The position numbers and the translations under genes are program-made. Under the pieces are notes generated by a model. It was not told the DNA's origin and searched no databases. It saw only the letters and a program-made list of their open reading frames with translations. A stretch of DNA of 11,142 bases. Source: Planctomycetota bacterium (GTDB lineage: Bacteria > Planctomycetota > UBA1135). The first letter of the stretch is position 1, and each line of letters begins with the position of its first letter. This document shows positions 1 through 6,155 of this stretch, piece by piece. The DNA is taken from contig JAQWRF010000071.1 of NCBI GenBank assembly GCA_029243845.1, positions 1 to 11,142 on the forward strand. Reading direction: 5' to 3'.

Positions 1-712
1 TCATTGCTGCGTGCCATAACTGCGGGCTTTGCGAACTCGCTACATTGATGTCACCAACGACTCCACACAAATCTGTTTGGGCATCAATGCCATTAAAAAA
101 GCGCTGAGTCGCTGTTGGTAAATCAAACTGGCCCACTGCTGTTTGCAGCAGTGGCAAAGAAACATACATAAAGGGCGCATCATTCAACAACGAGACGATA
201 CGCGAAAACTGCGCTGCAGCACCTTGAGCGAAGCATAAATCAATATCGGCATAGAGCTCGAAATCTTCGACGTAATCGCACCATTGCACCATTTTGCATA
301 AATCATGTGGGCGCCTAACGGCAGATAATGTGTCAGCGATATCCGCTAAATCATATTTAGTTTGTGCATCATGCGCATGCCACGAATGAATGACACGGAA
401 GCGCTGCAGGCTTGCAGGCAATGCGCTATCGATCGGCCAGTCTACATAAAGACGCTCGCTTGGCTCGACATCGTAATCTGCTTGAGGAGCAGCGCGATTA
501 CACAAAATGAAATTGAAATTGGTGTAGCCTTCGACGATTGCATTCAAGCGCAAGCCTATTGGAGCATTATCAAGGCGCAACTCAATCACCGCGACAACGC
601 CGTTTAAAGCATCTAGCTGATTCCGCAAAGAATCTTCGTTTTCAACAAAAACCGATAGCGCCAACTGCGATGCTAACCGCGTTTTCTCGAAACTAGGCGT
701 CGCGGCGCTCAT
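1..712 (-). CDS. aroDE: Bifunctional type I 3-dehydroquinate dehydratase / shikimate dehydrogenase (fused AroD-AroE), 3' end outside the window
   Basis: Two consecutive shikimate-pathway steps: dehydration of 3-dehydroquinate, then NADPH reduction of 3-dehydroshikimate. The visible 237 codons run from ATG 712 to the window edge without a stop. Residues 1-200 are a type I dehydroquinase. E44-L-R46 matches the substrate-binding ELR motif, R73 follows the third strand, H112 sits in S-W-H, K140 is the predicted Schiff-base lysine in C-K-M-V, S170-R171 matches the SR motif, and Q195 lies in VGQF, like APGQ in relatives. From residue 215 a shikimate dehydrogenase N-terminus begins: GVVGD, then S227-Q-S229-P with WHAAM, matching the usual HSxSPxxHN. 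The His of that motif is Ser here. The stretch between K140 and SR is about a dozen residues shorter than in E. coli AroD (from memory). The gene overlaps the upstream DUF2520 gene by 20 nt. Similar fusions occur in plants and Chlamydia. The fusion is a firm call; activity of the dehydratase half is inferred. Confidence 0.85.
   Translation of the reverse strand, partial: MSAATPSFEKTRLASQLALSVFVENEDSLRNQLDALNGVVAVIELRLDNAPIGLRLNAIVEGYTNFNFILCNRAAPQADYDVEPSERLYVDWPIDSALPASLQRFRVIHSWHAHDAQTKYDLADIADTLSAVRRPHDLCKMVQWCDYVEDFELYADIDLCFAQGAAAQFSRIVSLLNDAPFMYVSLPLLQTAVGQFDLPTATQRFFNGIDAQTDLCGVVGDINVASSQSPQLWHAAM
133..154. repeat. Perfect 9-bp inverted repeat with 4-nt loop inside aroDE
   Basis: The arms CCACTGCTG (133-141) and CAGCAGTGG (146-154) are exact reverse complements separated by TTTG. 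The element falls in codons for residues 187-194, close to where the dehydratase domain ends and the dehydrogenase domain begins. It could form a stable hairpin in the mRNA of the operon. No T-run follows it on either strand, so it is not a standard terminator. A chance match is quite possible. Confidence 0.5.
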
Positions 713-1415
713 CAACTAATGCTTGTAAGTTAAGCAGCAAGCCAGCGTAGCGTTGTTGTTGCTGTTCGGTAAGCGACTGCATGTGTTGCGCGATGGTGTT
801 AGCGTCGCCACGCGCCACCGGCCCAGTCAAGGAGCTTAGTGGGTCATCGCAACTCGCAGCCGCAACAGCCTTGGCGGCCATTTGCGCGACCACTTCGGCA
901 CTATTTTCGCCTAGCGCCGGAACCAACAATTCGTTTGCCCAAGCCATTAAACCCGTAAGGTGGTTGCTCACTAGAGATAAAGCCAAATGGTATTGGCGGC
1001 GGTCCACTTCGGGATTAAGAGTAATCATTTTTGCCCCCCATAACGCGACTAACGCGGATGCCTTGCCATGCGCCGATTGACTTGCGCTGCAACTAACGTA
1101 GCTTTGCTTAAGAAGTTCGACATCGGTGCTAGCATCAACAAATTGCATCATCGGATGCAAAGCTGCCACCTGCGCACCCGCATCGGCGATGGGCTGCAAT
1201 ATTTCCAAACCATGCACCCCACTGACATGAACTACGAATTTATCTTGGCAGTTATTGCTAGTCGAGAAATCGGCAATCGCATCGGCCAGCTTGTCGTCCG
1301 GCACAGCGAAAATCACAGTACTTGCAGACTCGCACAAATCATCGTGTGCGTTTTTGTGTGCCAAGGACAGCGCGCTGCCAACCCGCCCTAATCCGATAAT
1401 GCGAACTTTTGCCAT
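693..1415 (-). CDS. Rossmann-like / DUF2520 protein, NAD(P)-dependent oxidoreductase-like; possible ketopantoate reductase
   Basis: The 240-residue product starts with a dinucleotide-binding loop, G8-L-G-R-V-G13. It then shows the marks of the Rossmann-like plus DUF2520 family: VIFAVPDD (34-41), ALHPM (85-89), YHLALSLVSNHLTGL (142-156) in the helical C-terminal domain, and LTGPVARGD (196-204). The fold resembles 6-phosphogluconate and ketopantoate dehydrogenases. One oddity is that the chain goes from the first helix (residues 13-21) almost directly to the VIFAVPDD strand. About 25 residues that normally form the second strand and helix, where the cofactor ribose is read, are absent. The gene shares its first base with the last base of the ispE stop and overlaps aroDE by 20 nt. 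No biochemical role is certain. Its place near panC, and a remembered report that Francisella PanG is a non-PanE ketopantoate reductase of related fold, make a pantothenate role plausible. The family call is confident; the function is a guess. Confidence 0.8.
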   Translation of the reverse strand: MAKVRIIGLGRVGSALSLAHKNAHDDLCESASTVIFAVPDDKLADAIADFSTSNNCQDKFVVHVSGVHGLEILQPIADAGAQVAALHPMMQFVDASTDVELLKQSYVSCSASQSAHGKASALVALWGAKMITLNPEVDRRQYHLALSLVSNHLTGLMAWANELLVPALGENSAEVVAQMAAKAVAAASCDDPLSSLTGPVARGDANTIAQHMQSLTEQQQQRYAGLLLNLQALVDERRDA

Positions 1416-2293
1416 TAAAAACTTTTCGCCGCTGAAAGAACTGGGCCAGGGATAACTTGCGAGACAATTACGTTTTTGCAGAGATGATTAACGCTTAAAG
1501 CGCAATCGTTTGCTTTATCCTGCTCACTGAAAGCTGCGAACATTGTTGAGCCGCTGCCACTCATGCAGAAGTTCGCAATCTGCGACAATTGAGCTGCAAA
1601 TTCATTGAGCAGGGGCTCGACCGCAAGAGCTGGCTCGAATAATTGATTCGGCCCCGGATTTGCGCGCACCTTGGCTTCGATAACCTGCGCACCCGTAAAG
1701 TCTGGCGCATTGAGCTCAGCAAAAACCTCTGGTGTTCCAATACGGAATTCGGGGATGGCGAGCACCAGCCATTGTGCTGGTAACTTAATATCAGAAACAA
1801 AGATGTCGCCGCGTCCGGCCATGAGAGCTGGACTATTGCTTTGCAAGAAAAACGGCACATCGGCGCCAAGCAAACTTGCGATATGATCAATTGCCGAATC
1901 AGGCAAACGGTGGCTAGCGTGGTCTTGCAACAACATCAGCGCGGCCGCTGCATCGGACGATGCCCCACCGAGACCTGCTTGCGCCGGAATGTTTTTTTCG
2001 ACGCTCCAAGCTATTGGAGGCGCGACCCCTCCACTTTCACGCCATATTTTTTCAGCACGCATAATCAAGTTACTCGGATCGAGCGGGAAATGCTTGCCAT
2101 GTGGTGACGCCGACAGCAACTGGATGCAAGATTTTGGAGCCCCAGGCATCACTTCGGCAATGACTCTATCACACAAATCTAAAGCAACAAAACAGCTTAA
2201 CAGTTCATGGAAACCATCACTGCGTCGACCCACCACTTGCAAATGCCAATTTACTTTTGCCGGCGCGTCGATATACAAAGAAGAAGAAGCCAT
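1415..2293 (-). CDS. ispE: 4-diphosphocytidyl-2-C-methyl-D-erythritol kinase (IspE)
   Basis: A cytoplasmic GHMP-family kinase that phosphorylates CDP-methylerythritol at the 2-hydroxyl, the fourth step of the MEP route to isoprenoid precursors. At 292 residues it has the usual family length. Visible motifs are APAKVN (10-15) with the conserved Lys13, RRSDGFHEL (23-31) with His29, the glycine-rich ATP loop IPAQAGLGGASSDAA (102-116), GADVPFF (143-149) with the predicted catalytic Asp145, and the C-terminal MSGSGST loop (244-250). The start ATG overlaps the panC stop by one base in a TAATG junction. The same arrangement joins its own stop to the DUF2520 gene. No Shine-Dalgarno sequence is visible, so translation probably depends on coupling to panC. 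The hydrophobic core motifs are intact and there is no sign of decay. Confidence 0.95.
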   Translation of the reverse strand: MASSSLYIDAPAKVNWHLQVVGRRSDGFHELLSCFVALDLCDRVIAEVMPGAPKSCIQLLSASPHGKHFPLDPSNLIMRAEKIWRESGGVAPPIAWSVEKNIPAQAGLGGASSDAAAALMLLQDHASHRLPDSAIDHIASLLGADVPFFLQSNSPALMAGRGDIFVSDIKLPAQWLVLAIPEFRIGTPEVFAELNAPDFTGAQVIEAKVRANPGPNQLFEPALAVEPLLNEFAAQLSQIANFCMSGSGSTMFAAFSEQDKANDCALSVNHLCKNVIVSQVIPGPVLSAAKSF

Positions 2294-3126
2294 TATGAAA
2301 CGAGCGACATGTTGTCCAGAAGGTGAACCCCACCGACCTCAGCCGCGATGATAACACGCGAGCCGCAGTCAACTTCGGCATTTAATTCAGCAAAAGTTTT
2401 GTCATTAACCACTGCGCAATAAGCGATCTTGATGTCGCCGCCATTCAAAACTTCATGAATCGTGTTCAGCAGGTTTTGAGCCTGGCGCTCACCTGCTGCG
2501 AAATCTTCAGAAGCGCGAATCAAAGCCTGATGCAAGCGCAAGGCATCATTACGTGCAGCGTCAGACAAATGTACATTACGGCTCGAAAAAGCCAAACCGT
2601 CGGCATCGCGAATTAAATCGCAACCGACTACTTTCACAGGCATCTCTAATTTCTCTACCATCAGTCGCGCCAAGCACAGTTGCTGAGCATCTTTTTCACC
2701 GAAGTAAACGTGACTCGGACTTACCTGTTGTAGCAAGCGATGAACCACCGTAAGCATGCCATCAAAATGACCTGGACGTGCTGCGCCTTCGAAGCTATCG
2801 CCGGCACTACCTGCAGACAGTTGCTGCACGTCATTACCTTCAGGATAAACATCGGCATATTGCGGGAGGTAAACCGCATCGACATTCAACTTCTCTAGCA
2901 GTGCAATGTCGGCAACAAGAGTTTGAGGATATTTTCGCAAGTCATCCGCCTTGTTGAACTGTAAAGGATTAACAAAAATAGAAACTATTACGCATCCGTT
3001 CTCTTGCTTCGCGCGCTCAACCAGCGAGGCGTGTCCGGCATGCAAAGCCCCCATAGTAGGCACCAAGCCCACATCGCTACCACGGGCAAACGCGGATAGC
3101 TGCTGACTAGATGTTAGCTGTTGCAT
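2293..3126 (-). CDS. panC: Pantothenate synthetase (pantoate-beta-alanine ligase, PanC)
   Basis: Joins pantoate and beta-alanine with ATP to make pantothenate, the precursor of coenzyme A. The 277-residue protein has the nucleotidyltransferase signature PTMGALHAGHASL (23-35) with His29 and His32, FVNPLQF (51-57), RPGHFDGM (117-124), YFGEKDAQQ (141-149), and RDADGLAFSSRN (173-184) with the KMSKS-like SSRN. The C-terminal dimer domain ends with RVIIAAEVGGVHLLDN. The ATG at 3126 lies inside the end of folK (20-nt overlap). It places about 19 residues before VGLVPTMG, close to other family members. No panB, panE or panD lies in the window. The gene downstream of ispE is the only nearby candidate for another pantothenate step. 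Confidence 0.95.
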   Translation of the reverse strand: MQQLTSSQQLSAFARGSDVGLVPTMGALHAGHASLVERAKQENGCVIVSIFVNPLQFNKADDLRKYPQTLVADIALLEKLNVDAVYLPQYADVYPEGNDVQQLSAGSAGDSFEGAARPGHFDGMLTVVHRLLQQVSPSHVYFGEKDAQQLCLARLMVEKLEMPVKVVGCDLIRDADGLAFSSRNVHLSDAARNDALRLHQALIRASEDFAAGERQAQNLLNTIHEVLNGGDIKIAYCAVVNDKTFAELNAEVDCGSRVIIAAEVGGVHLLDNMSLVS

Positions 3127-3538
3127 TAGCGCAGTACTCTGGCAAAAATTCCGCGAGCGGACGCATCACGAACTCGCGTTGATGCATGCGCGGATGTGGG
3201 ACTGTAAGTGCATCGCTAGTGTGACTCTCGTCGCCGAAGAGCAAGATGTCAACATCGATGGTGCGTGGATGGTTTTTCCCGAGGCGCTGTCGCTTTAACT
3301 GTCGTTCAATAATCTGCACTTGCTCTAAAAGATGAATCGCGCTAACAGAACAGTGACACTCGACAACCGCGTTCAAGTAATCACCCTGCTGTGGCCCACC
3401 GACCGGCGCTGTTTCGATTATCTGACTGAGACGTACATGGCTTAAGCAATCTAGAGCTTGCAAAGCATCGACCGCCTTAAGTAGATTCAGTTTACGGTCT
3501 CCGAGATTGGAGCCCATCCCTAGATAAACAACCGTCAT
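3107..3538 (-). CDS. folK: 2-amino-4-hydroxy-6-hydroxymethyldihydropteridine diphosphokinase (HPPK, FolK)
   Basis: Transfers pyrophosphate from ATP to hydroxymethyldihydropterin in folate biosynthesis. The 143-residue product begins MTVVYLGMGSNLGDR, the standard HPPK N-terminus. It contains APVGGPQQGDYLNAV (44-58) and the signature PRTIDVDILLFGD (91-103), whose Asp residues bind magnesium, then VPHPRMHQREFVMRPLAE (113-130). An in-frame start further upstream at 3634 would add 32 residues that lie within the pssA coding sequence and are unlike any HPPK. The ATG at 3538 is therefore chosen. It overlaps the pssA stop by one base (TAATG). The last 20 bases overlap panC. Association of folK with pan genes is common in bacteria. 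Confidence 0.93.
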   Translation of the reverse strand: MTVVYLGMGSNLGDRKLNLLKAVDALQALDCLSHVRLSQIIETAPVGGPQQGDYLNAVVECHCSVSAIHLLEQVQIIERQLKRQRLGKNHPRTIDVDILLFGDESHTSDALTVPHPRMHQREFVMRPLAEFLPEYCANATANI

Positions 3539-4359
3539 TAAGCAATACGCCGCGAAGGCAAAAACTGAGTGATAATCGGCACCAGCGTATAGCAGCATGA
3601 GAATAGAAACAGGCAAGCCTCGGGCTCGAGACACATAAAGCCAAACATGAAAATGAATTTTGCCAAAGTGGCTACCGGCCTGTCAGAGCGCGTCATCCAT
3701 GCAAAGAAGTGTGGGAACGGCACGCGCGATACCATTAACACTCCCATCAGAACTAACATTAGCGGCATCGTATAAAGCATGATTTCTTGAATCCTTAAAA
3801 CGAGATCACTGCTCACATCGAAAAACTTTATCTCGCCAATGCCAAAGAAAAGTAAAACCATAGAAATGGGCATGCCCGCAGCGCCTGGTGATGGCAAACC
3901 GACAAAGCGTACGTTTTCTTTTCGCAAGTCATCTTCTTCGTGATCGACATTAAAGCGTGCAAGACGCAACACTGCACAAGCCGAATAAACGATAGGCGCT
4001 ACCATCAGTAATCGTGGGTGTAAATTTAATGCAAATTGCCCGGTCACCACGGTGAAATAGTGCCACATGCTAAACACCAAAATGCCAGGTGCCACGCCAA
4101 AAGTAACCGCATCGGCCAACGAATCAAGCTGAGCGCCTAATGGGCTAGCTGTACCCGTCATGCGCGCTATCTTGCCGTCTACGCCGTCGAGAAATTCGGC
4201 GAGTACTAGCCACCAAGCTGCAGCGAAGAATCTGCTTGGGTCTTTTTCGACGATACCGACGATACATAACAGTATCGCTGCCACGCCACATGCCAGATTG
4301 CCAAGGGTTACCAGGTTTTGCGGAGCCAAAACTTGAGAAGAACTAGAGTGCATTTTCAC
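3538..4359 (-). CDS. pssA: CDP-diacylglycerol-serine O-phosphatidyltransferase (PssA, integral membrane type)
   Basis: Exchanges CMP of CDP-diacylglycerol for serine to make phosphatidylserine, the precursor of phosphatidylethanolamine. The CDP-alcohol phosphotransferase motif is complete: D58-x2-D61-G-x2-A-R66-x8-G75-x3-D79-x3-D83. PssA-type marks follow: LRLARFNVDH (131-140) and GLPSPGAAG (154-162). The chain has hydrophobic segments near 18-36, 44-57, 90-107, 116-131, 163-176, 193-211 and 233-263, fitting a multi-pass inner-membrane protein. The reading frame opens with GTG at 4359, and an in-frame ATG lies two codons on at 4353. A possible minus-strand -10 hexamer TATTAT at 4367-4362 would place the transcript start close to 4355, which favours the ATG. 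It is the first gene of the operon. Confidence 0.92.
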   Translation of the reverse strand: MKMHSSSSQVLAPQNLVTLGNLACGVAAILLCIVGIVEKDPSRFFAAAWWLVLAEFLDGVDGKIARMTGTASPLGAQLDSLADAVTFGVAPGILVFSMWHYFTVVTGQFALNLHPRLLMVAPIVYSACAVLRLARFNVDHEEDDLRKENVRFVGLPSPGAAGMPISMVLLFFGIGEIKFFDVSSDLVLRIQEIMLYTMPLMLVLMGVLMVSRVPFPHFFAWMTRSDRPVATLAKFIFMFGFMCLEPEACLFLFSCCYTLVPIITQFLPSRRIA

Positions 4360-4403
4360 AGATAATATTCTATCCTAGTGCGCATCAATTCGTAATACCT
4401 AAC
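4360..4403. promoter_or_regulatory. 44-base divergent promoter region between pssA operon and M28 peptidase
   Basis: This AT-rich gap separates two divergent starts and must hold both promoters. On the minus strand TTGATG (4388-4383) and TATTAT (4367-4362) resemble -35 and -10 boxes with a short 15-base spacer. On the plus strand TAATAC (4393-4398) is a -10-like box only 5 bases before the peptidase ATG, and TAATAT (4363-4368) is an alternative. A GATA...TATC inverted repeat (4361-4374) around AATATT may be a regulator site or chance. No Shine-Dalgarno sequence precedes the peptidase. The only purine-rich stretch before pssA is AGGA (4376-4373), 13 bases from the GTG. Confidence 0.4.
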
Positions 4404-6155
4404 ATGACATCAATAATCTCTCGTTTTCTTCTCATTAGTAGCCTTGGTGCTGCACTGTGTCTACCACTCAACGCGCAACTAAGCGAATCTCTCACTGGCC
4501 TACCGGCCAGCGACGCGGTTGTCGATGCCATCTACGCCATCGACGACGCCGACTTGCAAGTCATGAACGTGCTCGACGAGCTGTCGAATGGCATTGGGGC
4601 ACGCTTGACCTCTTCGAAGAACTTGACGGAGGCATGTCATTGGGCTCAGAACAAATTCGCGTCATTCGGCCTTAGCAACTCGCGCCTAGAAGAATGGGGA
4701 AGCTTCCCCGTTGGCTTTGACCGGCGCTTAAGCGTGGGTGCCATGACTTCACCCTACAAACTCGAGTTGTCGTTTAACACCAATTCATGGACGCCAGGCA
4801 CAGCCGGGCAAGTAGCCGGACCTGCTATTGCTGCTCCACAAACCGAAGAAGAGCTTGCTGCCTTGTCTGGCAAACTAAACAACGCTTGGATTTTGTCTTC
4901 AACCAATAAATACGCCCCACGCTTCTCAGACCTCGAGGGAAATAGCTTACGCGATCGCTTCGGAGCCATGTGCATTGCCGAAGGTTACGCCGGCGTCATA
5001 AAGCCATGTAGTAAGTCGGGTTTATTGTTAACGCGCGGTCGCTACAAGATTGACCCAAATGATTTGCCAAGTGAAGTGAACATTACTTTGCTACGCGAAC
5101 AGTTCGCTGATATCTTTCAGCTAGCTAAAGATGGCGCCGACGTGCAGCTTGAATTTGATATTGAGCAAACCTTTACAGCTGGGCCTATACCGCTGTACAA
5201 CGTACTCGCCGAAATACCCGGAACCGACCTAGCCAATGAAATCGTTATCGTAGGTGGCCACATAGATTCATGGGATGGCGCGCGCGGTGCACAAGATAAT
5301 GGTACGGGTACATCAACCACTTTAGAGGCTGCACGCATCCTCAAGAAAGCGATCGATGAATTAGGTGTGCAACCACGCCGCACGATTCGCTTTATGCTGT
5401 GGTCGGGCGAAGAACAAGGTTTGCTTGGCTCACGCGCCTACATTGAGCAGCATCCTGCCGAAAATGAAGTCATTTCTGCAGTTTTAGTGCATGATGGCGG
5501 TACCAACACCTGCTCTGGTATTCAAGCGACACCCGAATTAAAGCCTTTGTTTGAAGAAGCCTTTGGCCCAGTGATAGAGCATACTGCAAATAACGAAGAC
5601 AAAGATTTGCGCTTCCGCTTAGTACCCGTAAAGCGTTTACCGCAAGGCGTTGGCTCGGACCACGACTCCTATTTAAGAGTTGGTGTACCCGGCTTCTTCT
5701 GGGAGCAAAATGGTAATGCAAGCTACACTTACATCCATCATACTCAACATGACACTATCGACGAAGTCGTACCTGAATATCAATTGGCTTCGGTGCGCGT
5801 GATTGCATCCGGTGCGTGGCGCATCGCAAACATGAATCAGGCCTTGCCACGTGAAGCTCCAGACAATTCGAGAGCAAATCGTGGCCCTAGGCGCCATTCT
5901 TTAGGTGTTTTCCTTGGCGATGCCATGACCATTGACGAACTCGTCAAGGGTGGTCTAGCCGAACAAGCTGGCATGAAAGCCGGTGATGTACTCATTAGCG
6001 TTGCTGGCGTGAAAACAGAAGACTTTCAAAGCCTACGAAAGGTTTTAGCTAGTGGCGAACAACAACGCGTTGTTGTTTGGTCGCATGGTGGCAAGCAAAT
6101 GGCAGCCATTTTTGACTGGGACAGATCTGAAGTTGAAGTGATAAAAGCTAATTAA
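4404..6155 (+). CDS. Secreted M28-family zinc metallopeptidase with C-terminal PDZ domain
   Basis: A predicted extracytoplasmic aminopeptidase or carboxypeptidase. Residues 1-24 form a signal peptide, with Arg7, a hydrophobic core FLLISSLGAALCLPL, and likely cleavage after LNA. Residues 40-260 hold the M28 N-terminal part with an inserted region (about 135-255) in the place of a protease-associated domain. The catalytic domain (265-475) has GGHIDSWD (284-291; His286, Asp288), Asp298 in QDNGTG as bridging ligand, WSGEEQG (333-339; Glu336 and Glu337), Asp364 in VHDGG, and HHTQHDT (445-451) giving the last zinc ligand, probably His446. Residues 495-572 form a PDZ domain with GVFLGD, AEQAGMKAGDVLISVAG and the strand RVVVW. 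The layout resembles carboxypeptidase Q-like M28 proteins. The substrate is unknown. The gene stands alone and its TAA shares three bases with the stop of the convergent ABC-F gene. Confidence 0.9.
   Translation: MTSIISRFLLISSLGAALCLPLNAQLSESLTGLPASDAVVDAIYAIDDADLQVMNVLDELSNGIGARLTSSKNLTEACHWAQNKFASFGLSNSRLEEWGSFPVGFDRRLSVGAMTSPYKLELSFNTNSWTPGTAGQVAGPAIAAPQTEEELAALSGKLNNAWILSSTNKYAPRFSDLEGNSLRDRFGAMCIAEGYAGVIKPCSKSGLLLTRGRYKIDPNDLPSEVNITLLREQFADIFQLAKDGADVQLEFDIEQTFTAGPIPLYNVLAEIPGTDLANEIVIVGGHIDSWDGARGAQDNGTGTSTTLEAARILKKAIDELGVQPRRTIRFMLWSGEEQGLLGSRAYIEQHPAENEVISAVLVHDGGTNTCSGIQATPELKPLFEEAFGPVIEHTANNEDKDLRFRLVPVKRLPQGVGSDHDSYLRVGVPGFFWEQNGNASYTYIHHTQHDTIDEVVPEYQLASVRVIASGAWRIANMNQALPREAPDNSRANRGPRRHSLGVFLGDAMTIDELVKGGLAEQAGMKAGDVLISVAGVKTEDFQSLRKVLASGEQQRVVVWSHGGKQMAAIFDWDRSEVEVIKAN
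6058..6077. repeat. Perfect 20-bp palindrome near the 3' end of the peptidase gene
   Basis: The half-site AACAACAACG is followed directly by its exact reverse complement CGTTGTTGTT. It lies in the PDZ-domain codons for E-Q-Q-R-V-V-V. It is about 75 bases downstream of the ABC-F stop on the minus strand and 75 bases upstream of the peptidase stop. Part of the symmetry comes from repeated Gln and Val codons. A role as an mRNA 3'-end structure for the ABC-F transcript or as a protein site is possible but unproven. Confidence 0.6.

Noticed and set aside
745..770. Gln-codon run in the DUF2520 gene as a simple-sequence repeat
   Set aside because: It is only a few CAA/CAG codons (EQQQQ) with mixed codons, too short for a slippage tract.
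1764..1781. ACCAGC/GCTGGT inverted repeat within ispE
   Set aside because: Short arms, coding location and no run of T; treated as chance.
362..2351. Plus-strand reading frames opposite aroDE, the DUF2520 gene and ispE
   Set aside because: They are antisense to genes with clear family motifs, and their products show no recognisable domain or plausible start context.
3539..3634. Upstream extension of folK starting at 3634
   Set aside because: It lies wholly inside pssA and gives 32 residues unlike HPPK. The family N-terminus begins exactly at 3538.
4495..4510. CTGGCC-TACC-GGCCAG hairpin near the start of the mature peptidase
   Set aside because: Six-base arms inside coding sequence are expected several times by chance, and no function is suggested by position.
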